A DNA stretch of 64,000 nt from Acidihalobacter prosperus (GTDB lineage: Bacteria; Pseudomonadota; Gammaproteobacteria; DSM-5130; Acidihalobacteraceae), in contig NZ_JQSG02000006.1 in NCBI RefSeq assembly GCF_000754095.2, forward strand, positions 604,939 through 668,938, in the 5' to 3' direction. Under the pieces are notes generated by a model, which saw only the letters and a list, made by a program, of their open reading frames with translations, was not told the origin of the DNA and did not search any database. The translations under genes were made by a program, and so were the position numbers. Below, piece after piece: positions 45,149 to 53,481 of the stretch; the first letter of the stretch is position 1, and every line of letters starts with the position of its first letter.

Positions 45149-48100
45149 ATGGCCATACGCGTCGCGATTCATCATCACACCGAATACCGTTACGACCGCG
45201 CGGTTGAACTGACCCCGCATGTGATCCGCCTGCGGCCGGCGCCGCACGCCCGCACATCCATCCCGAGCTACTCGCTGAAGATCGAGCCGGCGGATCATTT
45301 CATCAACTGGCAGCAGGATCCCTTCGGCAACTTTCAGGCCAGACTGGTGTTCCCGAAGAAGACGCGTCTGTTGGCCGTGACCGTCGAGCTGGTCGCCGAA
45401 ATGACGGTGATCAACCCCTTCGATTTTTTCCTCGAGGCCTATGCGGAGCGATGGCCTTTCGACTACGCCCACGATCTTGCCAGGGCGCTGGCGCCCTACC
45501 GGGAGCAGACGGAGTCCGGTCCGCTGTTGCGCGAATGGCTGGCGGCGGTGCCGCGCGACCCGATGCCGACGGTCGACTTCCTGGTCGCGCTCAATCGGCG
45601 TCTTCAGGGCGACATCGGTTATCTGGTGCGTATGGAGCCGGGTGTACAGACCTGCGAGCAGACGCTGGGCCTGCGCAGCGGCTCTTGCCGCGATTCGGCG
45701 TGGCTGCTGGTGCAGATCCTGAGGCATCTGGGTCTGGCCGCGCGTTTCGTTTCGGGGTATCTCGTCCAGCTGACGGCCGACGTCAAGGCGCTCGACGGCC
45801 CCTCCGGGCCGGTGCAGGATTTCACCGACCTGCATGCCTGGGCTGAGGTTTACGTGCCCGGCGCCGGCTGGGTCGGCCTGGATCCCACGTCGGGGCTGTT
45901 CGCCGGCGAGGGCCACATCCCGCTTGCCTGCACGCCGACCCCTGAGGATGCGGCGCCGCTGACGGGGGCGACCGATCCTTGCGAGACCGAATTCGCCTAT
46001 CGCAACGAGGTGGTGAGGATCCACGAGGATCCGCGCGTGACCCGCCCGTACAGCGAAGCGCAGTGGCAGCGGGTGATGGACCTCGGGCGGGCGGTGGACA
46101 CCGAGCTCGAGCGCGGCGATGTGCGCCTGACCATGGGCGGCGAGCCGACCTTCGTGTCGGTCGACGACATGGACGATCCGCAGTGGAACACGGCCGCGTT
46201 GGGCGACGACAAGCGACGGCTTGCCGATGCGCTGTTCAAACGTCTGCAGGCGCGCTTCGCGCCGGGTGCGTTGCTGCACCGAGGGCAGGGCAAGTGGTAC
46301 CCGGGCGAACCCTTGCCGCGCTGGGCGCTGACCTGCGTCTGGCGGCGCGATGGCGAGCCCGTGTGGCGAGACCCGCGCTGGCTGGCGGACGAACGCGCGC
46401 CCGGCACGGCGGATCTCGCGCAGGCGGAACGTTTCGCCATCAGCCTGGCGCGTCGCCTTGGCCTCGACGATACCTGCGTGACCGCCGGTTACGAGGACGC
46501 CTTCCATTACCTGCACGCCGAGCAGCGCATGCCCGACAACCTGGACCCGCAGTCGGCGGCGCTGGACGACCCGCTCGCGCGCAAGCGTCTTGCCCGAGTG
46601 CTCTCGCGGGGCTTGTCGCAACCGGTTGGCTACGCCCTGCCGTTGCGCTGGGACGATGTCGCCGCGTGCTGGCGCTCGTCCCGCTGGCGCTTTCGCGCCG
46701 CTGCGATGTATCTGCTGCCCGGCGATTCGCCGATGGGGTTCCGCTTGCCGCTGGATGCGCTGCCCTGGGTCGAACCGGCGCGGCGCGAACCGCCAGCGAC
46801 GCGCGATCCCTTCGAGCCGCGGGCCGATCTGAGAGCGGCGATGGGCGAGGTGGCGCAACGATACGATGCGCCCGACCGCGCGGTGGACGAGTCCGCGCCG
46901 GAACCCGCGGACGCCGACGAGTGGGCGGGTGACGAAACGCCGATCGCCCATACCGCGCTTTGCGTCGAAGTCCGCGATGCCCGTCTGCACGTGTTCCTGC
47001 CGCCGCTGAGCCATGCCGAACATTTCCTGGCGCTGGTGTCGACCGTCGAGGCGGTCGCGGCAGAGCTGTCTCAGGCCGTGATCGTGGAAGGCTACGAGCC
47101 GCCGGAAGATTCCCGCCTGGCCCGTTTCAAGCTGACGCCCGATCCCGGCGTGATCGAGGTCAATGTGCAGCCGACCGCGCGCTGGGATGAACTCGTCGAC
47201 CTGACCACCTCGCTCTATGAGGAAGCCTTCCAGACCCGGCTCGGCACGGAAAAATTCATGCTCGACGGCCGTCATACCGGCACCGGCGGCGGCAATCACG
47301 TCACCCTCGGCGGCGCCACGCCGGCCGACAGCCCGCTGCTGCGCAGGCCGCAGCTGCTGCGCAGTCTGCTGGTATACTGGCAGCATCATCCGGCGCTGTC
47401 CTACCTGTTCTCCGGCTTGTTCATCGGGCCTACCAGTCAGGCGCCGCGCATCGACGAGGCGCGTGACGACAGTCTCTACGAGCTGGAGATCGCCCTGCAG
47501 CAGCTGCCGTCCGGCGAAACCCCGGCGCCCTGGCTGGTGGATCGTCTGCTGCGCAACCTGCTGACCGACATCACCGGCAATACCCATCGCGCGGAATTTT
47601 GTATCGACAAGCTGTTTTCGCCGCAGGGTCCGGCCGGCCGCCTCGGGCTGCTTGAGTTCCGGGGATTTGAGATGCCGCCGCATCCGCGCATGAGCGCGGT
47701 ACAGATGCTCCTGCTGCGCGCCCTGGTCGCCCGCTTCTGGGAACATCCCTACCTGCAGCGGCCGATTCGCTGGGGCACCGGTCTGCACGACCGCTTCATG
47801 CTGCCCCATTTCGTCTGGTCGGATCTGCGTTCGGTGATCGAGGATCTGCAGCGTTGGGGCTTTGAGTTCGACCTGCAGTGGTTCGCGCCGTTTCTGGAAT
47901 TCCGTTTCCCGCATTACGGAACGGTCCAGTGGAACGGTATCGCCATGGAACTGCGGGCCGCCCTCGAACCCTGGCATGTGCTGGGCGAAGAGGTCACGGC
48001 TACCGGCACCGCGCGTTACGTGGATTCCTCCGTCGAGCGCGTGCAGCTGCGGGTGAGCGGGTTGCCGGAGGGGCGTTACCGGGTGGCCTGCAATGGCCGC

Positions 48101-48451
48101 CACGTTCCGCTCACGTCGACCGGCGTGGTCGGAGAATACGTGGCCGGAGTGCGTTTCAAGGCCTGGCAGCCGCCTTCCGGGCTGCATCCGACCATCCCGC
48201 GACAGGGTCCGCTGGTGTTCGATCTGATCGACGATTTCAATGCCCGCGCAGTGGCCGGTTGCACCTACCATGTGGCTCATCCGGGCGGACGCAACTATGA
48301 CGGTTATCCGGTGAACGCCAACGAGGCGGAGTCGCGCCGCATCGCGCGTTTCCGCGCGGAGGGGCATTCGCCGGGTGGCGGCGTGCCGTCGCCGGAACCG
48401 CCCAATCCCTATCTGCCGACCACTCTGGACCTGCGCTATCGCCCGGGCTGA
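45149..48451 (+). CDS. Transglutaminase-like protein fused to DUF2126
   Basis: A 1100-residue protein. The first 290 residues are a bacterial transglutaminase-like N-terminal domain plus the catalytic domain with Cys in RSGSCRDSAWLL, His in DLHAWAEVYVPG and Asp in WVGLDPTSG. The remaining 800 residues are DUF2126 (COG4196), with MGGEPTFVSVDDMDDPQW, GRHTGTGGGNHVTLGG and EFRGFEMPPHPRMSAVQ. The Cys-His-Asp triad suggests peptide-bond cleavage, isopeptide formation or amidation. DUF2126 resembles a glutamine-synthetase or amidoligase-like fold in published predictions. Its neighbours (ATP-grasp, alpha-E, Anbu, metallopeptidase) indicate a shared peptide-modification pathway of unknown substrate. 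Confidence 0.9.
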   Translation: MAIRVAIHHHTEYRYDRAVELTPHVIRLRPAPHARTSIPSYSLKIEPADHFINWQQDPFGNFQARLVFPKKTRLLAVTVELVAEMTVINPFDFFLEAYAERWPFDYAHDLARALAPYREQTESGPLLREWLAAVPRDPMPTVDFLVALNRRLQGDIGYLVRMEPGVQTCEQTLGLRSGSCRDSAWLLVQILRHLGLAARFVSGYLVQLTADVKALDGPSGPVQDFTDLHAWAEVYVPGAGWVGLDPTSGLFAGEGHIPLACTPTPEDAAPLTGATDPCETEFAYRNEVVRIHEDPRVTRPYSEAQWQRVMDLGRAVDTELERGDVRLTMGGEPTFVSVDDMDDPQWNTAALGDDKRRLADALFKRLQARFAPGALLHRGQGKWYPGEPLPRWALTCVWRRDGEPVWRDPRWLADERAPGTADLAQAERFAISLARRLGLDDTCVTAGYEDAFHYLHAEQRMPDNLDPQSAALDDPLARKRLARVLSRGLSQPVGYALPLRWDDVAACWRSSRWRFRAAAMYLLPGDSPMGFRLPLDALPWVEPARREPPATRDPFEPRADLRAAMGEVAQRYDAPDRAVDESAPEPADADEWAGDETPIAHTALCVEVRDARLHVFLPPLSHAEHFLALVSTVEAVAAELSQAVIVEGYEPPEDSRLARFKLTPDPGVIEVNVQPTARWDELVDLTTSLYEEAFQTRLGTEKFMLDGRHTGTGGGNHVTLGGATPADSPLLRRPQLLRSLLVYWQHHPALSYLFSGLFIGPTSQAPRIDEARDDSLYELEIALQQLPSGETPAPWLVDRLLRNLLTDITGNTHRAEFCIDKLFSPQGPAGRLGLLEFRGFEMPPHPRMSAVQMLLLRALVARFWEHPYLQRPIRWGTGLHDRFMLPHFVWSDLRSVIEDLQRWGFEFDLQWFAPFLEFRFPHYGTVQWNGIAMELRAALEPWHVLGEEVTATGTARYVDSSVERVQLRVSGLPEGRYRVACNGRHVPLTSTGVVGEYVAGVRFKAWQPPSGLHPTIPRQGPLVFDLIDDFNARAVAGCTYHVAHPGGRNYDGYPVNANEAESRRIARFRAEGHSPGGGVPSPEPPNPYLPTTLDLRYRPG

Positions 48452-48469
48452 GCGTGACGCCAGAGCCTG

Positions 48470-48883
48470 TCAGTCCTCGTCTTCCTCACCCCAGTCGTCT
48501 TCGTCCTCGTCGGCATCCGTATCCGGCTCGTCGCCGGCGACGACCAGTTCGTCCATGTCGTCTTCCGGCGGTTCCTCGCGGGCCGGCTTTGCCGCCTTTT
48601 CCGAGCTTTCGGCGATCGCCTGAGCGCGGCTGACGCGCGGGCGGAATTCCTTGCGCGCGTCAGCAAAGGCCGCCTTGAGGGCGCCGACGTCGGCTTCGCC
48701 GTCGCTGAGTTCGCGCAGTTTGGCGTCGACGATCTCGCGTTTGTACTCGAGAAAGGCGTTGCGCGAATGGTTGAAGAGATAGACGGTGTCCGGCTTGCCC
48801 GTATTCAGGCGCTGATCCAGCACCACGGGCGTGCTTTTGCTACCCGCCTCCAAGTAACCGCACCATATCGGATTTTCGCTCAT
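48470..48883 (-). CDS. Conserved protein of unknown function with acidic C-terminal tail
   Basis: A 137-residue protein I cannot place in a family. The first 85 residues look folded (NPIWCGYLEAGSKSTPVVLDQRLNTGKPDTVYLFNHSRNAFLEYKREIVDAKLREL). The last 45 are almost only Asp, Glu, Pro and Ala (ADEDEDDWGEEDED at the end), which indicates a disordered, strongly negative tail. No signal peptide or membrane helix is present. It is convergent with the transglutaminase gene (18 bases between stops) and shares a promoter region with the following GGDEF gene. The tail may bind a basic protein or nucleic-acid partner (inference). Confidence 0.72.
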   Translation of the reverse strand: MSENPIWCGYLEAGSKSTPVVLDQRLNTGKPDTVYLFNHSRNAFLEYKREIVDAKLRELSDGEADVGALKAAFADARKEFRPRVSRAQAIAESSEKAAKPAREEPPEDDMDELVVAGDEPDTDADEDEDDWGEEDED

Positions 48884-49204
48884 AGGTTTGACAGCCTGCC
48901 GGTTGACCGCTGGGAAATTTTAAGGGGACCGTCCGGCCATCGTGTGCGGGCATGCCGCATCCACGCGCAGCGCGATGGGGCGGTGGGTCCGTCAGTCGGT
49001 TGGATTCGCCTGCGCCCGCGCGCCCGGTGCCTGCCGGACGGGTCTCGCGCCGCATGATAATCATTGCGGCGTGCGTGTCCATATTTTTGTGCGTGGCGTC
49101 CGCAGCGCTGCGGCGCAAGCGAAGCGCCCGGGTGTGTCATATGCTTGGGTCATGGCGGCGGGCACTTGCTCGCGGCACCTAAGAAAAGGGAATGTCGGCC
49201 ACCC
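48884..49204. other. Intergenic region between divergent genes
   Basis: About 320 bases with the promoters for the acidic-tail protein (minus) and the GGDEF gene (plus). An AT-rich dyad lies at 49048-49071 and is listed separately. No small gene or RNA was recognised. Confidence 0.4.
49048..49071. promoter_or_regulatory. Interrupted palindrome with Fur-box-like core
   Basis: CGCCGCATGAT and ATCATTGCGGCG form a near-perfect inverted repeat with one unpaired T. The core TGATAATCATT resembles half of a Fur 19-mer. It lies 134 bases upstream of the PAS-GGDEF gene. Iron control is only a possibility; a hairpin role is equally possible. Confidence 0.35.
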
Positions 49205-50818
49205 ATGACGCGGCAGGTGACAGGACAACCGCCTGTTCGAGGGCGCGACGCGCCCGAGCGGGACCCGGTCTATTCGTTGGTCGGCGGCTTTGCCGACGGG
49301 CGGCTGGAAGCGGATTTCAGGCGATCCCATCATGGCTGGTTCAATGGACGTCTGATCACGGCTGGTCTACTCGGCGGCATTCTCTACTTTGTCGCCTTGC
49401 TGTACGACCATGCCGTGCTCGGCGACTCGAATGCCTATCACTGGCTGTTCGTCGATCGACTGGCGGTCATGGCCGCGGGACTATGGCTGGCGGCGCGCGC
49501 GCACTATAACGGCAAGCGCGACCGGGCGCTGCCCGTGTTCAGCATGCTGGCGTTCGAGCTCGCCCTCGCGCTGGGTTTTCTGGGCGTGGTTTTCCTGCAC
49601 GGTGGCAGCATCGTCTTCCACACCATGAGCATGCTGGCCATCGTCACCGTTTTCTATATCTTTCTGCCCAACCTGTCGACGGGGCAGCTGTTGATCCCCT
49701 GGGTGTTCAGCGTGGCGTTCCTGGTCATTTTCCGAATCGCGTTCGAGGCGACATCGATCGAACTGACCATTCCGGTGCTGCTGCTGTTGCTGAGCAATCT
49801 GATGGGCACATTCTTCGTGCGCCTGATCAATCGCAGCCAGCGCGGCGAATACGTGACCGTACAGGCTCTGCAGTCGCTCAATGCCGAGCTGCGGCAGGAG
49901 ATCGCGGACCGCAAGCTTGTGGAGGCGCGTCTGCGCGAGAGCGAGGACAACCTGAAACATTTGTTCGAGGTCGCCCCCGTGCCGCTGGTGCTGACGCGGG
50001 ACCGTGATGGCGCGATCCTGCGCATGAATCATGCGGCTTCATTGCTATTGCGCGTGGAGCCGGGGGAGATCAGCGATCTGCGCACGCCGGATTTTTACGT
50101 CGATCTGCGCGAGCGCGAGCAGGTCATCACACGTCTGCGCACGCAGGGGGCGGTGGAAGGCGCGGACGTGCATCTGCGCACCGTCGACGGCAAGACGATC
50201 GAAACCATGCTCACGGCGGTGCGGACCGAGTATGATGGCGAGACGGTCTATTTCGTCGGTCTGGTCGATATCAGCGAGCGCAAGCGGATCGAGCGCGAAC
50301 TTCAGCGTCTGGCACGCACCGATACCCTGACCGGGCTGCATAATCGGCGCAGCTTTTTCGAACTGGCCGAGCGCGAGATATTGCGCGCGCGACGCAAGCG
50401 CGCACCGCTTGCGCTGCTGCTGCTCGATGTGGATGAATTCAAGCAGATCAACGACCGTTTCGGTCATGCCGTCGGCGACAACGCGTTAAACTCGGTCGTC
50501 GAGGCGATCGGCCGCTGTTTGCGCGAATACGATATCGCAGCGCGTATCGGTGGCGAGGAGTTCGCCATCCTGCTGCCCGAGATGAGCGCGGAGTGGGGTG
50601 TCGATGCAGCCGAGCGCGTGCGCGAGGCGGTCGCCGCCACGCCGGTGACGACACCGGACGGGATGATCCATCTGACCGTGAGCATCGGCGTGTCGGCCGT
50701 CGACTGCAATGTCGCGACCATCGACCGTGCGCTCAGTCAGGCAGATGCCGCGCTCTACGAAGCCAAGCGGAGCGGCCGCAACCGCGTGGCCAGCGCCGAT
50801 GATGGCACGCAGGGCTGA
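49205..50818 (+). CDS. Membrane-bound PAS-GGDEF diguanylate cyclase
   Basis: A 537-residue protein. Six hydrophobic helices (about 45-220) form an integral-membrane sensor similar in size to MASE-type domains. A short coiled coil (LNAELRQEIADRKLVEARLRESED) links to a PAS domain (about 250-370). The GGDEF domain follows with GGEEF at 449-453 and REYD at the RxxD inhibitory position, so both activity and product feedback are expected. ATG 49205 was chosen because the open frame upstream has no family-like residues. The kinase-HDOD gene begins 62 bases downstream, so the two may be cotranscribed. Confidence 0.88.
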   Translation: MTRQVTGQPPVRGRDAPERDPVYSLVGGFADGRLEADFRRSHHGWFNGRLITAGLLGGILYFVALLYDHAVLGDSNAYHWLFVDRLAVMAAGLWLAARAHYNGKRDRALPVFSMLAFELALALGFLGVVFLHGGSIVFHTMSMLAIVTVFYIFLPNLSTGQLLIPWVFSVAFLVIFRIAFEATSIELTIPVLLLLLSNLMGTFFVRLINRSQRGEYVTVQALQSLNAELRQEIADRKLVEARLRESEDNLKHLFEVAPVPLVLTRDRDGAILRMNHAASLLLRVEPGEISDLRTPDFYVDLREREQVITRLRTQGAVEGADVHLRTVDGKTIETMLTAVRTEYDGETVYFVGLVDISERKRIERELQRLARTDTLTGLHNRRSFFELAEREILRARRKRAPLALLLLDVDEFKQINDRFGHAVGDNALNSVVEAIGRCLREYDIAARIGGEEFAILLPEMSAEWGVDAAERVREAVAATPVTTPDGMIHLTVSIGVSAVDCNVATIDRALSQADAALYEAKRSGRNRVASADDGTQG

Positions 50819-50880
50819 GGGCGCGCCGGAAACGGCCAATAACGCATGGCAGGGAACGCCTCGCGCAGGGCCGCGCGGCG

Positions 50881-53229
50881 ATGACGCCAAGGGACGAGGT
50901 TTGCGTGGGCACCGTGAGAATACCTTCCAATATCGATCGCTTCGAGGTCAAAGGCGTGCTGGGCAAGGGCGCGCAGGGCGCCGTCTACCAGGCCTACGAT
51001 CCGCGTCTGGAGCGTCTGGTGGCGATCAAGACCGTGCTTGCGGATGCCCTGGGCGATACGCGCGCCGGCGAATGGCTGATGCGCGAGGCGCGCATCGTCG
51101 GCGGCCTCAAACACCCCAATATCGTGCCGCTGTTCGAGGCGGGGAGCTACCCCGAAGGCGTGTTCCTGATTTTCGAATACGTCGAGGGCGCCTCGCTCGC
51201 GGAAAGGTTGCGCGCAGGCCCGTACCGCGCCGATGAGGCGCCGGGCATCATGCTCGACGTGCTCGCGGGCGTGGAGGCGGCGCATGCGGCCGACATCCTG
51301 CACCGCGACATCAAGCCGTCCAATGTGCTGATCGGTGGCGACGGCCGTGCCCGCGTCACCGATTTCGGCATCGCCATGCCGGCGGCGGCGGTGACCGATG
51401 CCAATCTGCAATGGGGTTCGGTGCCGTATCTGACGCCCGAGCAGGTCAAGGGCGACAAGGTGGATGCGCGTTCCGATGTCTTCGCCCTGGGCGTCCTGTT
51501 TTACGAGCTGCTGACCGGCAAGCGGGCTTTTACCGGCGAATCGCAGGAGGCGATCCGCCGCGCCATCGTGCAACGCCGGCTCGATCCGCCATCCCGTGTC
51601 GCCGGCAGCGGCGATGCGCGTCTCGATCAACTGGTGCTGCGCGCGACGGCGCCTGCGCCGGAGGACCGCTACGCCGATGCCGGCGAGTTTCGGCGTGCAC
51701 TCGCGGCCTTCGGCGAGGTGGCATACGAAGCCGGCCGAGGCAGCGGCCTGGATTTCATGCTGCGCCGCATCAAGCGCAAGCCGGATTTTCCCGGCTTCTC
51801 GCGCGCCATTCAGGAAATCAACCGCCTGTCCGCGGAGTCCAGCAACCGTAGCGTGGGACAGCTGGCCAATGTCGTTCTGCAGGACTATGCGACTACCCAG
51901 AAGCTGCTGCGACTGGCCAACTCCAGCTATTACGGCCAGTTTGGCGGCAACATCCGCACGGTCAGCCGGGCGATCATGATCCTCGGTTTCGACAGGGTCC
52001 GCACCGCCGCACTCAGCCTGATCCTGTTCGAGAATCTCAAGGACAGCGGGCAGGATCGGCAGCTGATCGAAGGCCTGGTCGCGGCGCTGCACAGCGCGTT
52101 GATGGCCAAATCCATGGCTGAAAGATACACCAACCTCGATGCCGAGCAGGTCTTCATCTGCGCCCTGATGCATACGGTCGGCAGGCTGCTGGTGATCTAC
52201 TACTTTCCCGAGGAGCATGCGGACATACGGCTGGCGGCCGAGCGGCGGCGCGTGCCGGAAACCGGCGCGGCACGCGAGGTGCTGGGCGTCGACTATGCGC
52301 ATATCGGCAAGGCGGTGCTGAAGGAGTGGAACTTTCCGGCCGGCATGATCCAGACGCTCACGCCGGTCCCTGATGGCGTGGTCAAGAAACCCGGGTCTGA
52401 CGAAGACCGTCTGCGCATGGTCTGCGCCTTCGCCAACGAACTCAGTCAGGAAGTCGCGTCCGGCGGCGAGCGCGATGGCGGCCGACGGCTCGACCGCCTG
52501 GCGGAGCGCTTCCAGCCCGCGCTCACACTCAAGCGGCCACAGATCAACGAATTGATCGAGACTTCGCGCCAGGATCTGCGGGTCTTCGTCGCGGGTACGG
52601 GGATCAGTCTGCCTGCGTGGGCGCTCTCGAAGCGGCAGGTCGCCGCGGAGGCGCCACCGCAGGCGGCAGCCGAAGCGTTCGACGCCCCCACGGCGCTGCA
52701 GATGACCGATGAGCAGCGCCTCGGGCTGCTGATGGCGGGCGTCAACGAGGTGACGGCCAGCCTGGTCGATACATTCAATCTGGCGGAATTGCTGCAGAGC
52801 GTGCTCGAAACCATGTATCGCGGTTCGGGGGCCGAGCATGCGGTATTGTTCCTGCTCGACGCGGGAGGCACACAGGTGACCGCGCGGCTCGTGCTGGGCG
52901 ACCGGGCCGATGCGCTGTTCGGGTTGAAACTGCCGCGTGCTGGCGAACGGCGCGATGTCATCGCGCTGGGGCTTTCGGTGGATAAGGATATCGTGGTGCA
53001 GGAATCGGCCGGAGCGGGACGGCCCGCTGCGCGATATCTGCCCGCCGAACTGGACGGACTGTTGCGCGGCGAACGATTCATGGTGTTGCCGTTGACCGCC
53101 GGTGGACGTCGACTCGGGCTTTTTTATCTCGATCTGCCGGGTGGCGTGACGCTGGGCGAGACGGTGCTGACCGCGCTCAAGACCCTGCGCAACCAGGCGA
53201 TCATGGCCCTGCGCCAGGGCGGTCAGTAG
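50881..53229 (+). CDS. Ser/Thr protein kinase fused to HDOD and GAF domains
   Basis: A 782-residue soluble signalling protein. The N-terminal kinase (about 20-280) has the glycine loop GKGAQGAVYQAYD, the lysine in VAIKT, catalytic HRDIKPSNVL and DFG in VTDFGIAM. The HDOD domain (about 285-530) has LANVVLQDYATTQKLLRLANSSYYG and ICALMHTVGRLLVIYYF. A GAF-type domain closes the protein (about 625-780). HDOD proteins act in regulation of signalling and stress responses without known catalysis. An ATG 50881 start is backed by GGCGATG-type upstream context only; an in-frame start a few codons later is possible. Fusions of a kinase with HDOD-GAF are uncommon. Downstream of a GGDEF gene it may link phosphorylation to c-di-GMP. 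Confidence 0.9.
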   Translation: MTPRDEVCVGTVRIPSNIDRFEVKGVLGKGAQGAVYQAYDPRLERLVAIKTVLADALGDTRAGEWLMREARIVGGLKHPNIVPLFEAGSYPEGVFLIFEYVEGASLAERLRAGPYRADEAPGIMLDVLAGVEAAHAADILHRDIKPSNVLIGGDGRARVTDFGIAMPAAAVTDANLQWGSVPYLTPEQVKGDKVDARSDVFALGVLFYELLTGKRAFTGESQEAIRRAIVQRRLDPPSRVAGSGDARLDQLVLRATAPAPEDRYADAGEFRRALAAFGEVAYEAGRGSGLDFMLRRIKRKPDFPGFSRAIQEINRLSAESSNRSVGQLANVVLQDYATTQKLLRLANSSYYGQFGGNIRTVSRAIMILGFDRVRTAALSLILFENLKDSGQDRQLIEGLVAALHSALMAKSMAERYTNLDAEQVFICALMHTVGRLLVIYYFPEEHADIRLAAERRRVPETGAAREVLGVDYAHIGKAVLKEWNFPAGMIQTLTPVPDGVVKKPGSDEDRLRMVCAFANELSQEVASGGERDGGRRLDRLAERFQPALTLKRPQINELIETSRQDLRVFVAGTGISLPAWALSKRQVAAEAPPQAAAEAFDAPTALQMTDEQRLGLLMAGVNEVTASLVDTFNLAELLQSVLETMYRGSGAEHAVLFLLDAGGTQVTARLVLGDRADALFGLKLPRAGERRDVIALGLSVDKDIVVQESAGAGRPAARYLPAELDGLLRGERFMVLPLTAGGRRLGLFYLDLPGGVTLGETVLTALKTLRNQAIMALRQGGQ

Positions 53230-53337
53230 CCGGCTTGCCCGTCCTGTTCCGTACTGGAGCGCCAGGCGGCTGCCTTGTGCGTGGCGCGTCGTCGGTTCCC
53301 GGGCGGACGCAGGTGCCGACGTCCAGGCCGCTCGTGA

Positions 53338-53364
53338 CGCCAGGCATTCAGGCTGCGCCTGGCG
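53338..53364. terminator. Stem-loop after the kinase gene
   Basis: CGCCAGGC-N11-GCCTGGCG, a perfect 8-base stem, lies 110 bases after the kinase stop and 120 before the S41 protease start. No U-tract follows, so it may only stabilise or punctuate the transcript. Confidence 0.35.
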
Positions 53365-53481
53365 ATGGGAGGCTGTACGTCGAGGCTGCCGCGCCGGCGA
53401 CCGCCGAGGCGGGTGCGATCTGGTAAGCTGCGCTCTGGCGGCCATCCGGCCGCGCTGTCCAATGGCATCAAGAGGGTCGCC

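Noticed and set aside
44975-48367. Long minus-strand open frame opposite the transglutaminase gene
   Set aside because: No recognisable domain. The plus strand encodes a clear transglutaminase/DUF2126 protein across the same bases.
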